Shown piece after piece: positions 26,339 to 39,379 of a stretch of 64,000 nt of DNA. Numbering within the stretch: position 1 is the first letter of the stretch; every line of letters starts with the position of its first letter. The notes beneath the pieces were generated by a model. The model had not been told where the DNA came from and searched no databases. It worked only from the letters and a program-made list of their open reading frames with translations. The position numbers and the translations under genes are program-made. The stretch comes from Centropus unirufus (taxonomy: Eukaryota; Chordata; Aves; Cuculiformes; Centropidae), in contig VYZI01000002.1 in the NCBI GenBank assembly GCA_013397695.1, forward strand, positions 4,400,081 through 4,464,080, in the 5' to 3' direction.

Positions 26339-29300
26339 GCTCATCTCGAAAACCAACAGAATGTAGAGTTGTCCTCTATTTCTAAAAGTTAGTTTTATTT
26401 AGGAAATCTATTTAATCATTTAGGGATCTGCTTTGACATCTGCTGTATCCACTATTGAGTGCTTACATAAAAGTGAATTCTCTATGTATTCAAAGTAACC
26501 TAACCTAAATATATATATGTACTTGCGTGAAGCCAGAGACTCTCCTTTTCGCATCTCAGATACCAGATGGATCCTCAATGCAGCAGCAACTATGCAATTT
26601 CTCCCCCCTCTCAGCAGGCTCTTAGGTACTTTGTCCCTCCCTCTTCTGCTCCAGGCAGTCAGTTATTTTGTCTATAGCTGCAGCAGTCCCTGGCTGTCTT
26701 GCTTCACACTAGTAAGTGCCTTGCCTGGTTTATAGCTATTACCAATGCTCCTAAAAAACTTGATGAAGGACAGAGAAAAAGAGGCCAGACCACCAGTTGC
26801 CATAAACTGGATAGCTCTGTGAATTCAAGTGAATTGAAACCAAACAGTACTGCTTCACAAAATATGGTTTTCATGCTGGAATAATGTGCTTTGAAATTTC
26901 GTTGTGGCTGCACAAACTCTCTATTCTTTGGATGTCTGTTTAAAAAGCAGACATTTCTGTTTGCTACGCAGATTCGTTTCACTATGTAATTGAAGCCGAA
27001 GAGATCATGGGGATCCACAAATAAAATGCCCACAGTCATTCATGCCCACTCACAAATACTATTGGGATGACCAGAGGTGGAACCTATAATTTAGCTGTCA
27101 GGTTTTGTTAATAGGTCCATAAAGTAAAAATTATATGTTGACAGCTTCCTCTGTTGGGAAACTTACCATTGAGACATTCTGAGGTCTCTTAAATAAAAAC
27201 TGTCTGAGTGAGAAAAGTGTCGTTAATACAGTTGTGTACTTTAGGGCAGCTAGATTTCTTCTAATTCCCAAATACTCTACACTGTTCTTGAAGGGTGAAG
27301 ACATAGATTAACATCCTGTCTCCCGAGGAGACATGTAAATTATTTTTTTTTTGAGAAAAATGTTGGTTAAACACAGACACCATTTACACAGAGATCTTAT
27401 TGATTCTCTGTCACAAGGAACCTTGACCTGAAACTTGATTGCTTCTTAGACAATCTACTGTACTCTGGCTCCAGTTATGGTCCTGAGGAGACAGAGACAA
27501 GTAAATGATAAAAGTAGTGCCATGGAAAAGGTCACCAGAATCTTTCTTGTACTTAAAAATTCCCCAAAGTGCACTTTAAACCAAACCAAATATTTCCTGA
27601 GAAATACTGTTGGGTTGCAGCAGCATGGTTCAAAGATGTCCCGGCAGGTTCAGCACAGGGAGCTGCCATCCCGCAGAGCATCCAGGCACTGCCATCCAGA
27701 GGGGACACACAGGGGAAGGGTGGTGGACCACTCGCTCCTGTTCCAAGAACACAAAGTTCCCTCTGCAGTTCAGGACGTCATGGGCTTCCTTCCTCCTGCT
27801 CTTTCATAAAAGAGAGAGCAAAACTTTACATTAGCAGCCAGCCACATCTTCAGTTAAAAATTCTCTTTCACTGTGTCATTAGGAATATTTTATTTCATCT
27901 GTGTGCAGAAAAAAACATGTAAACTATCAAAAATTTTACTTTTCCCTCTTCTATTTTTCCTAAATTAACCCCATGATGTTCAGTGCTGTGAGTTGCTAAA
28001 GACTTGTAGTGAATAACCAAAACCAAAGTCCTCAGCAATAAGCAAGTTGCAGGCAAGATAGTGTTCAATCCATTTTTATCTCTACTGCCTCTTTTCTCAA
28101 CAACCCCCGGCTTCTTCTAATTTTCAAAATTAAATATAAGTTCCCATACAGGATGAATGGCACAATGATCTCTCTCGGATGCAAATAACCTCCTCAAATT
28201 TGCAGTAGTTAGAGAAACAGTACTGTAATGAATATCTTGTATTATTACACCCTTTTTTCTCATTCATATTCAGAGATCCTGCTTTTCTATTTTCCTCCTT
28301 TTCTTTTGCATTCTTCAATTCCCTGTTGACCTTTTTCCTCCAGCCATCTGGTCTCTTTCTGTAATTCTTATGTGCAAGAGAATCATCATTAGCATTCATA
28401 GTAAAACAGGGAAAGTGAAGAATTACAAAGCATCCCTCTGAATCAGGCTCACCTGGAGCTTTTGAGGGATATATAAGCTTCATATATTACTTAGAGGTAT
28501 TTAAGCATCTAAGTACTTACCACAATAGAAGTTTACAAGTTTTATTCATACAGAGATTTTTTTTTAGGCAGCCCACTAGTATCCAAACCAACCACAACTA
28601 CGCAACAAAACTCTGCACCATTGTATAACCAAGTTCTGCATGAAAAGCAATTTCTCCATGATCCTTGATGGCTTTGTGGTTTTCAGTTTGTTTTTTTTTT
28701 TGTTATTTATTCATTTAAATGCCTTAACGAATGTACTTAAATGCCACAGCAATAGGCAAGATATAAGAAGAAAAATAGAATGCACACTGGAGGAAACACA
28801 ACAGTTTAAAATCAGATCCAATTGATCAGCTAAGGTTAGTTCTCTTTTCTCCATTTATCCATACTGGAATATATGTGATGCTACTTGGAAGAAAATTCTT
28901 TCAGGACTGCAAACAGAAGGAGAGTGAGGTGCTTTCTCTGATTACGTTTGGTGGATTGACAATTCTTCATGTATACTCCTTTAAACTTTCACCCAGAGTG
29001 TCTCCAAGTTGACCATTTTTTTTTCTGATGTCTAGGGGGATATTTCAAGAGCAAAAAAGGAGAGAAGACAAGTTTAAAGTAATCTCATAAGCTTAGCAAA
29101 AGGTAAGAATGTTGTACTATACTGCTTTTTAAGTGTCTAATTCTAAAATTTTAAGGTTTCTGGTTGATAATGCCTATCCTTGAGGTAAGAAGCCACAGCT
29201 TCCTCTGAATTTTCTTAAAAGATAAAAAACTAGGGTTATTTATCCAAATTGTAATGTGAAACTGAATACAACTAAAGAAAAATAAAGCCTGTGCATTTAT

Positions 29301-30468
29301 AGCAATTAGAAAAATCAGTGGAGACAAATAAGCAAATTATATGGGATTTGAGAGCAGCCTTTAAAGAAAAATAAGGATAATGACTTTTTGATTCTTAATC
29401 TCTTAGCACATATTTTGCCCCGTAAGTGCCAACTTTTCAGTGAATAGAAGTTTTTTATATTTGTTCCTACTTCTTGTTGGACTGCTCAGGTTGTGGCAAC
29501 TAAGAAAACTTTGCTTTTAATTCACTGGAAGGCATATCCCGAATATCTTAATACAATTGATCACACCCAGCTTTAAGGAAAGCCCAGATAAACAGGGCTT
29601 AGCTGAGCTGCATTTAACGACAAGACTTAAGTTTAAAGCACTGATGCACTCCGTGGACACCATCTCCCATCATTGTACCACGCATGGGTTTTGAACCTAT
29701 CAGATAGAGGGCTCCACAAGTTCCAGATGACCAATACAAATACAGAAGGAAATGAGAGGAGCATTAGAAAGTTAAATCTTGCTCTAGTTGACTGCCTACC
29801 TACTAACCACACACTTAAATGCACCTGTCCATATCTAGGTGTGATCCTATTCTTCTCAAAATTAATCCCACTGCCAACACAGTTGTCTAAACCTTTGCTC
29901 AAGAGCTATCAAAATTCATCTATTTCTTGTTAGTTGTAGGAGTTCTGCACAGACAAAGGAGAAGATTCACTGTGGTCATGCCTAAGACCCAGTCTTGCAT
30001 TGTCAGGCTGGTCTAAACCAGAAAGTTCTTATATGAGCACCACATGTCTTTCACAAGTAGGGAAGCACCAAGCCATTTTACACCTATCCTAGCTTGGGGG
30101 CTGGTGAAGTGTCTGAGCAAAGAGGCAAGTGAGATTTGTTTGTCTGCCTGGAGCCCTTCAAAATAGGCTGGAGTATGCACCAGGAGCAAATGAGCAGTGA
30201 TGGGCTGGAAAAGTGTGTCAGTTAAAGGAGTCCGTAAGAATGACAGGTACTAGGCACGCAAATTCAGACCAGCGAGAATTGCACTGGGGAACAGACAAGC
30301 ACGCAGCATGCAAATGAAAATGATGGAGCAGAAATGAAGTTGGTTTCTATAGCAAGCAATCATACACGCTCTCCAGGAGCCGACTTCCATGATATCTACA
30401 GCTTCAAGGCCATAGGGAAAGTAATGGTCATTCTCTTGAAGTACTTAAAACATTCTGTCTGGTATTAA
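26339..30468. other. Non-coding DNA with one GC-rich patch
   Basis: Mainly AT-rich without recognised genes. About 27610-27800 is much richer in G+C than its surroundings and is open in all three forward frames (27477-27809, 27569-27922, 27610-27834). I recognise no protein in any frame, so simultaneous openness probably reflects composition. Base composition also rises over about 29.6-30.7 kb. Confidence 0.5.
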
Positions 30469-30708
30469 TCAGCCTTCAAGGTCAAAAGTAATCCTTTTAT
30501 TTGGGCGCTGGGCCAACAGATTATGTAAAGAAATCACTGAGTTCTCTCCTTCTTCGTCCAGTGAATCTACTGGCTTCACCAGCAGGTGTATGACAGAATG
30601 AGAATTGACTCTACTGGTCACAGACACCTGTAATTCCCCACTGACTACAAGGCTGCCCTTCATGCCTACTGTAGGCAGGGGGATGTCACCAGCAGCAGCA
30701 CTTCTCAT
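30469..30708 (-). CDS. Unrecognised open frame, possible exon or gene relic
   Basis: A minus-strand ATG-to-TGA frame of 79 codons. It differs from the other open frames here in its codon choice (many CTG, GTG, GAG, GAC, CAG) and balanced residue content. It starts MRSAAAGDIPLP, passes through VIHLLVKPVDSLDEEGENS and ends RITFDLEG. A good 3' splice acceptor ('ccccctgcctacag') falls inside it, so an alternative model is a terminal exon from 30668 down to the TGA at 30469. No donor follows and no AATAAA is seen close downstream. I do not recognise a family and assign no function. It may be chance, a decayed retrocopy or an isolated exon. Confidence 0.2.
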   Translation of the reverse strand: MRSAAAGDIPLPTVGMKGSLVVSGELQVSVTSRVNSHSVIHLLVKPVDSLDEEGENSVISLHNLLAQRPNKRITFDLEG

Positions 30709-31059
30709 GCTTTTTCAGGAGAAAGATGAGGAGTGAGATGGAGCAGCAGAAGAATAATAATAACCTAAACAGAAAGACTACAGTGGTCTCCCCTATATCC
30801 CATCATCCAGGACTTTAGGATTCTCTCAGTATGGGTTGTGAATGTCCCACATTAGAAAAGAGATAGCCTAGATATAGGCTTTATCACTCTGAAACAAAAT
30901 CTCATCATGAACTAGTGGCAAGGCCAGGAACAAGGTATGAGCTGAGCCCATTCTTATTCCTGTTACCCGAGCTAAAATCTTGCCTCCCTGTCTTCCTGGT
31001 TTCAATAAGGAAGAATAATTTGCTGAGCAGAGATTAAAAATTAAATCAGGAATCATGTT

Positions 31060-31190
31060 TCTGCTCCTAATCCTGACATTTAACTTAAAGTGTGCCTTTA
31101 TCTAAATCACAAATTCCAAGTGCATCAGCTTTATCCACCTATGAAATGGGGATAACACCAGTTTAATGACTGTAAAGTACTTCAAAAAAC
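31060..31190 (+). mobile_element. Probable MIR SINE fragment
   Basis: The segment 'atctaaatcac...gcatcagctttatccacctatgaaatggggataacacc...gactgtaaagtacttc' follows the order of the MIR core and tail: 'caagtcactt', 'cctcagtttcctcatctgtaaaatggggataataa', and 'tgtaaagcgctt'. The block 'tatgaaatggggataa' is especially telling. MIR copies in birds are few and very old, so the decay fits. Boundaries are approximate. Confidence 0.55.
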
Positions 31191-34100
31191 AGAGAACAAA
31201 ATATGCAAAATAAGCCTATTTTTTTCTTTCTTAGCCTTTACAGTCAAGCGAATAATTCACAATGAATAATTTATGCAGTGACATGAACTCCTTTCCCTTC
31301 GAATGTTATTCATCCACAATGTATAATTTTTTTTCTGAGTTAGTTGTTATTCTCCACTAGTGAAATAATTCCTATAAATATTTATTGGTTTATGGGCTGT
31401 TCATGAGAAGTTTATCTGGGATATTTATTACATGAAATTTAATGAATTGGTTATTTTTGGTGTATCCAGTCTCTGCTGCCTGACTAGATTCATGTAATTT
31501 GTTGAATCAGGTCTTTTATGCAAATTATTTTTCTTACATATCAGTTATGTTTTCTTTATATACTCCTGCCTGTAATGTATCTTTGAGAACATCCCTAGCC
31601 ATTAACTCATTCACTGGAAAAAAATCTAGTTTTTAAATCACAAATTTAACAAATTCAGTGTTTCAGTTAAGGTAGAAATAACCATGATCTTCCTATATCT
31701 GGTTCCTCATGTACAGAAAATGAATATAAAGTTAAAAATTAGTCTGGTCTTTCTTTTTCTAAATTTAAATTAAATTACCATTAACTTTTTTAATGTACCA
31801 GTGATTTAACGTGATTAAAGAGAATACTCTGTGGATTTACATTTTCCAAATGGATTAGCAATAGATCTCTTGAAATTCATCAGGTATAAGAATGAAGCTC
31901 TAAAGCAGTAATTTAAGTAAATGCAAGGAATACCAAGAGGATTAAAATGAGATCTCTAAGGCCAATAACACTGCTGTGTAGGCTTTATTGTAACATTAAA
32001 TCTTGTGAAATGTTTACAGAGAAGAAATATTCTTTAGCTCTGAGACAAATTACAGAACACAGAAGTTTAAGCAAGCTGTGATTTACATTTTCACTTACCT
32101 GAGGGAATCATTAATTGCTAGAAACAGTTCACTATTTAAGAGGTCTTCCAGCAAAATTATGAAAAATGCAAAATTTCTGGGTGACACGCAAACCCTGTTT
32201 TAACTATAGCTTTGTACTTTTGTTGTTGTTTTCTATAAAGAAGGTGTAATAATATTTCAATGATAAATTAAATGCATTAAAAAAAATTTATGTTGCTGTT
32301 TCATCCTAGTGTGAAACTAAGGAATAGCCAGCACAGTAATTAACTGTAAAAGCATTTATATTTTTAATGGTCACAGTCTTCTGTAGGATTTTTTTATTTA
32401 GTTTTAAAACATTTTTAATCAAATCAAACATAATAATCTCTCATGGGTCATAATCTGCAAAGCATCATCTATTTGCGTAGCTCCTTTTCCCACATCAACA
32501 CTCTCCTTTGGGGACAAACTTTATTTTTAGTTGGGTAAAAATCTCAGTTACCATCTTTCAGGGTAATGGACAAACAGATAAGCTCTTTGGATACTTACTC
32601 TAAAGCATTTGTGAAGTGTGTACATATTTGTATTCTTTCCCATCCTCTCCCTCCAAACAAGCTTCCATCCTTGTAATTGCTACCTTTGTACACACAGAGA
32701 GTTTCTGCCATGGGAAACTACCAGATACCAGAGGATGAAATCTATATTAGTCTGATAGCTGTTACTCTTAGAAATGTTTGACTGAATACATGAATTACTT
32801 CAAGAAAATAGCTTTTTCCTAATAAATTTTAGACTCCGCTACGCTTGAATCAGACTTTACATGAATTTAACTGTCCAGATGTTAATTTAATTTATGATAA
32901 AGAAAGCTCTAAACATTACCTTCTCATTTCAAATACTCCTAACATTTGTCTAATGTTTTATCTCAAGGTTAAAATTAGTTTTCTCATCTCTCCAATTAAA
33001 TCTTAAACAAATCTTCATTCACGGGCACATTTTTAAAAATAAAGATAGACGACTCTTAACAGAAAGTATGACTATGGATAAAGATCCAAATATAACTCAT
33101 CCTCCTAATTCTAAAATATACCAGACTTGAAAGCATATTCTTTGGGATATTTTCTTCTGTTTTATATTCACTGACATGAGGGCACTCTTCAGCAAGATGA
33201 TGTTTCCTGAGGCAAAATAAGTGCTGGATAGTTCAAAACAAAAAAAAAGCCAAGACTATAGAAAACACATAAAACACATACAGTGATTGTTTGATACAAT
33301 AACATTATCATGCATTATCTAATCTTTCTGCGCTCTCATCCTCCTGCACAAAACAAGATGGGCTAAAAAAATTAGTAGAAAACATAGAAACAAAATCTGC
33401 CACAGACTTCTCAATTGCTACATACTTACAAAATATTTTACCCACAGGAAAACAAAGAGTAGGATCTTTTTTAATGTTCATAAATATAGCCTTAACTCTG
33501 AGCCTACTGAAAAAGTGTGAAAAGGCTACTGACTTTGATAACTAGTGCCCTGCTAGCTGTAGTAACTATGACTGCCATGTCATCAGAAAATCAGAAATCA
33601 GAAAATCACATTTTAACACTATGCAATGTTTTCTTTCTTTTATTAGAGATTCGGCTTGTCAGTACCAAAGAGTTAGAAGACACTACACCATGAAATTATG
33701 TCTCAGTACCATGATTAGCATCACAGTAAGCAAAAAGCATTTTCATTGGGTTCAGTCATCTCTGCATTTAAAAACAAAGCTAGTAAATCCGTCTGTATCT
33801 GAGAGTTTCCAGAGCAGTTGCTACAAGGTAGTTATAACTAGAGCATGAGACAGTAATGGATAAATCACCTGCTGTGAATGATTTGATGGGTTGGGGGGGG
33901 GCGGTAATAAACCTTTAAGAGGGTTTACTAGGCTCAGAAGGTCTGGGATTTTAGAAGCATACAAACCTTCCTAGCTGCACTCAGTGGAATTCCACAGCTC
34001 CTCCTGCTGCTCCCGGTAATACATTATTTAACACATGTAGGAAAGAAGCATCTTGAGAAAGTAGGTTTTTACATACCAGATGCAGTTTCCTCGCATGTAT

Positions 34101-37100
34101 TCTTCCTTCGATCACCACAGACAGCTTCTACAATAGGCAAAGAAAGACAGAATCGTCAAAGGGGAAACTTTGCAAAGAGGTTGCTTGGCTGGTCTCAGAT
34201 TTCTCCACCACTGTACATTCCAGCTTTTTTTTTTTTTTGGCTTCAGGGTGATCTTTATGTTTTTTTGTTTTTTAACTACTATGTTCTTCTGTACTTTCTG
34301 TGCTCCTTTTGTCTCTCATTTTTCAGGGGACCCATTTTAACTTCCTTCTTGCCCCTTTGGAACTTATTGTGGGCTGAGCAGCATTTCTGACTTATAGTCC
34401 TGGGTTTTTTGCCTCTGCAAACCCTCCCAAAGTTGATTTTCGTACTAGTCAACTGCTTTAGTCCCTCACCAAATTTCATGAGCATATTCCTTTTCTTTTT
34501 TTTTTTAATTCAGTCAGCTCTCAACTGGGTATTAGCAAGTTATGAGAAAAAACTTAAATATTTAATAAACAAAGAGCAAAGCCACACGCAACTTTGGCTG
34601 TGTGCATTTATCTTCAAAACTATAGTAAACAAGTTTTTTCAGATAGCTCCTTTAAACAGAAAAGGGAGCTTGGCAAGTGACATTTGGCCGGTCAAGTTCC
34701 TCAGGGCACAGTGTTGCTGCAGAAAAACTCAGGAACAGCAATTGATAGCCTTGATAATCCACCTGAAACTGCAAGGATTAGGCCGTGAACTGTGTAGTCC
34801 ATGCAGCTTGTTGATAAAAGCCGTTTTTCAAAGTACTGGAGGCATATGGAATCAAGGCACTAATGAGAAATCATGAGGAAACAGAAAGGTTGGATTCTTG
34901 TGAATATGGTGGGGAAATTACTGGACACATCTGATTTGCTCCTAAGAGTGGAAAACCAAAAAGAAAACAATTCATCACCAATATAGATTGAAAAACAAAC
35001 CAAAGCAATATTTTAAAGCAAGGGACTGAAACACCTCTGCTAATTCTTCTGACATTATGTCCCCATCAACCCTTCCTAGCCACCCCTCCCTTCTGCTGAG
35101 ATCTCACTTTGCTTCAACATTGAGTTCTCCTTTCATGGAACTTTTTTTATCAGCTTGGGCATAACAAAATTCATGTTTGCTTACCATACAGAAGAAGCTT
35201 GATCCAGCTTTTATCTAGCCACAGAAATGAACCACCAGCCTCTACTAGTTCCCAAGTATTACTTCAATGAGTACCCTAAGGAATCCTAGGGAGGTCAGGC
35301 ATAAATGACTCGCACAGTAAAAAAAAACACCTAATTCCTGAGCAACATGAGAAGCTGGGTAAGCTATACCCCTGATAAGCAACTCCTCATTCCTAAACTG
35401 AAAATCTACTTGTGCTAAGGAGCCATTCTATTTGTTTATTTTTGGCTTTTATCTTAACCCCAAACCTTTCTCACCTTTTTTTCAGCCACAGACAAGCTAC
35501 AAAAATGGCACTTCTTGATACCCAGCATTCCCTAGATTCATTACAGAATCTATATGCTACCAGTTTAGTGAGATTTTTTTTTTAATATAGAGAAAAAATC
35601 TAGAGATAGATAGAGGGAAAAGCCAGACTGGCTGGCAAATTTGCAGTTTTTTGCTGCTTGTAAACTAGGCATAATCTGAAATCCAACAGGTTAAATCAAA
35701 GCTACAGGGGCTTTTAGGGGTCAATGATTCATGGAGGGTCTTTCATCTAAGTAAAAGATGGATAAAAATTAACAGACAGCTTCTTGAATCGAGCGTTCAT
35801 GACCAACTACTGCAAGTCATAAAGAACATTACCAAACATAGGTTTTTTTAAAATGTCAAAAACACTTTATGGGAAGCAAGGACAGATTCCCTCAAGCTCT
35901 ATTTTTTTTTTTCATATTATGAAAATGATATGCAAAAGGTGACAACAAGAGCTATTCTTGTCAACAATTTGCATATGCACTTGGGTTCTTGGAGAGAGGA
36001 ACTCATGCTGCTGTCTGTGTTACATGTCAAATCAAGCATGTAAGCCTTGGTTGTGGAACAATCTAGAAGGAGGGCAGATCTCGGAAACTGGCAAGTGATA
36101 CTTCATTAGTGCAAAAGAACTGTTTCTATGCAACAGTGACTTCAGTAGAAGTTGCACTGCTGTTAATGAGAGCAAAGGTTTATCCACACTAGGTAACTTT
36201 GACCTAAATACATAATTTTTATTTGAAGCAATTCCTGTAAAAAAAAACAAAAACTACTTAAATGTGGAGTACAATGTGTCAGAACCTGGTTGGTAGAGCC
36301 TGTGGAAATATCTTCAATGTCTGTAGTATCAAGAAGAAAACTCATACTCTGAAACTTTCACCTAAAGAGACCTTTGAAGCTTATTTCAACAACATTTTTT
36401 TTTTCTCCTTTATAATAAGAAATTTATGCAATTTCACTTGCTTTAAAACACAGCCAGTGTGACCTGAGAGATACCACAATACAGTGTTGTGCCATATTCC
36501 TGGGTTGGGCTTTTTTCCTGTTCCAAAAACATGAGACAGGCAGCTCATTCCAGCCCCAGTTGACTTAGACCTCAGCTGGGAGCTGGACCACACAAACACA
36601 CAAACTCCAAAGATTTTTTTTGTTCTGCAGATCTCCTTGTAAAATAATAAGGCCAAAGCCATACTGTAATCCCTAACTCCCCATTACTATTTATTTCTCT
36701 TCCTTTTAGGTGCAGGAAGAGATCAATTGCTTTCTATACAGTGTTCAATAGCAACACACTCCATATACTATAGTCTGGCAACCCAAACCAATCACAAAAG
36801 GTAAAAGAAATCCATTTGACATCTCTCCTCATAATGGCAAGTATTCAAAAGAATTTTTAAAAAGTCTTTTTAAAAAAAAAAATCTCCTTAAGGATATTAA
36901 TAATGTGTTTTGCCATTTTACAGTTTTCTTGATTTTTAAACCAAGTCTCAATATTCACAGAAAGACTTAGCAGACTTCTGGAAAATGTCTGGAAAATGTA
37001 TCATTTTGAGTTTTAAAAAACCATGTCATGCAACTTACTTTATTTCTTATATACAAATACTCCAGCAAAGTTTATTCCCTAAATAATCATGGAAATTGTT

Positions 37101-39374
37101 TAATCCACCCCAACAGCAATAATTAAATGAGTAACAGACACTTATCTAATTCAATGAATTAATTTTTTGTCATGTGCCTGAAAGAAATTTGGGCCAGGAA
37201 GGTTCCTATATCTTTGTAAAATGGAGCACTAAGTTTATAATATATAGCTCTAATATTTTTTTCCTGGGCTTATGATAATCTAAAATTTAAAATGCCACAA
37301 GAAGAAAATAACCTACCTCAACGTGCAGTGTCGACATGATTTCAAATGTTAATTTAAATCTAAAATGAAACAGGAAAGTTTTCTAAATGTTTACATTGAA
37401 TGCCTTTTAGAGAGGAGAATGATTGTTTGATATCATGCTCACCTATTCTGACACATTTAGTTTTACAGCCATTTTGATTACACAAGTCCTTCATTTGAAG
37501 ATAGCCTGTTTGACATGTGTAACAACTCTGAGTGTTAACAAGCTTTCCCTGATAAAAAATCTATAATGTCAAAAGAAATAATTCTAAGATGCCCTGCTCT
37601 GATGGATGAGGAATGACAATATGGTAATTTATGAACGGTTATGATGATGGGGCCAACTTGGCAGGATTCTGTATGAAAAAAAAGACAGGAAAGAAAAATA
37701 ATTGTTGATTTACCCTTTCTCAAAATACTCTTCTGGCATTTTGTTAAAACTTTGAACTATCAGTTTTAAGAGTCCTGCCAACATTTCCAGGCAACCTAAA
37801 AGCGGTCTTCCAATTAACAGAACGGTAAAAATTTTAAGCAGAATAAAATAACTGCAGCAAAAATAATTAAAAAAAANNNNNNNNNNNNNNNCCCCCCCCA
37901 TCCCCCAGGCAGCAAGCAAGGGAGATGCAAGCTGATTTGTGGGATCCAACTGGCTAGATGAAAGAAAGCAAACCCACCCCAGCACAAGTAACACTGGTGT
38001 TGATCCTTACTTTACACAAACAAGATGGGAAAAAATACATTTCCATATTTCAAGGTCAGCTATGTGCAACCAGAAAATGTGGCAGATCTGAAGTTTTCGC
38101 TTGAAAGGTTTGTTTTCTAATACTGAAAATAAATGAGAAATGTCAAGATTAAATCCAATTGTTCCACCTGTTTCTACCCAAGCAAGATTTCATTACAGAT
38201 CTCTAGACTACTCTGCAGCCACTAAGTCTGAGAAATCCTGACAATTTTAGCAGGTCTACTTCCTAGCACACCATTTACATTTTGCCAGATATACCAGATC
38301 AATATACACACGCCACAGTCATTCAGAAAAAAAATTCAATACAGCATAGTGTGTGAAGTGGAGAGTCAACAGAAGCATATGTACTTTATTTATGGTTGAA
38401 AAGCAAGGTCAGACCTAGTCTGAAGAAGAAAACAATGTTACTCTCTTTCATAACTGAAAGACTTAAAAAATACGATCTGGGGCACCTTGCATGGAATGTA
38501 GAAATGTTTCACACACAAACAGTAAGACTGTTGTTTTGCTCCTGTAAAAATAATTGAGACCTACATTGCATCAGTAACCTTTTTGGAGATGTTTATAAAA
38601 ATGGCAAGTGAGAATTATCAAAGCAAGAGCAAAAGTATCTGTGGTATTTTATTTTTAAAAAAGGAGCCACGCATTTTGCAGGCAAAAGTGAATTTATAAA
38701 ATTTGAGGAGGAAGGTGAAATATTTCATTATCATAAATGGCAGACTGTCAAAAAAAAGTCTCTGCAGCAGTGAACTGAAATGAGTAACAGTAAGGGACAA
38801 TAACGTACAAGTGTAACCACCTAAGAAGCAAGAACCCAAAAGGCGCCTGAATGAGTAGACACAAGCGTCCAGCTTCCACGTCTGAAAAACCCAACTTCAT
38901 GTTATATCATCTGTGCCAACTTTACTGCCAAATGCCATTAAACACTGAAGCTGAAAGTGATACTTCTGCTCTTTTCCCACACTTTGCTTTAACTATTGTT
39001 TTCTTGTTCTCCTTTCCAATGTGCCACAGAGAAGCATTTTCCTGGGCCAATCTTTAGTGCCAGATCAAATTCAGGATTTTTCATTCTTTAAAAATTCCGC
39101 ACTACCATGCTTGGTCTTACTGGATGTAGATCAGGAGTTAAGAGACAATGCACCTTCATAGGGCTAAACAAACTTTAACATACAATGCTTCTTTGGGTGT
39201 TTTTTTTTCCCTTTAATTTGTTTGGATCAGGACAGGGTGTTGTGATTGGCAGGGTACATTTTGATTGTCTTGTTTCCTTTGAATGGATCTTATTTTCATA
39301 GCCTTCTTTGTCTGTTCCAAAACCTCTACATTTAGATCAGCTTGGCTTGCATTTTTAAGAGTAGTTCACTTGGG
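31191..39374. other. AT-rich non-coding DNA, no gene seen
   Basis: No recognisable gene. It contains a 9-G run at about 33892-33900, several T or A runs (near 34.22, 35.57, 36.39 and 36.87 kb) and a 15-N gap at 37877. The longest open frame, 155 codons at 34409-34876 on the plus strand, begins in a poly-T/phenylalanine-rich stretch and shows no domain, so I reject it as a gene. Confidence 0.55.
37877..37891. other. Assembly gap (15 N)
   Basis: Fifteen undetermined bases between an A run on the left and a run of 8 C on the right. Homopolymers on both sides are the likely cause. Confidence 0.99.
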
Positions 39375-39379
39375 TTGGG

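Noticed and set aside
34409..34876. 155-codon plus-strand frame
   Set aside because: Its phenylalanine run comes from a poly-T tract, composition is otherwise random and there is no domain or splice context.
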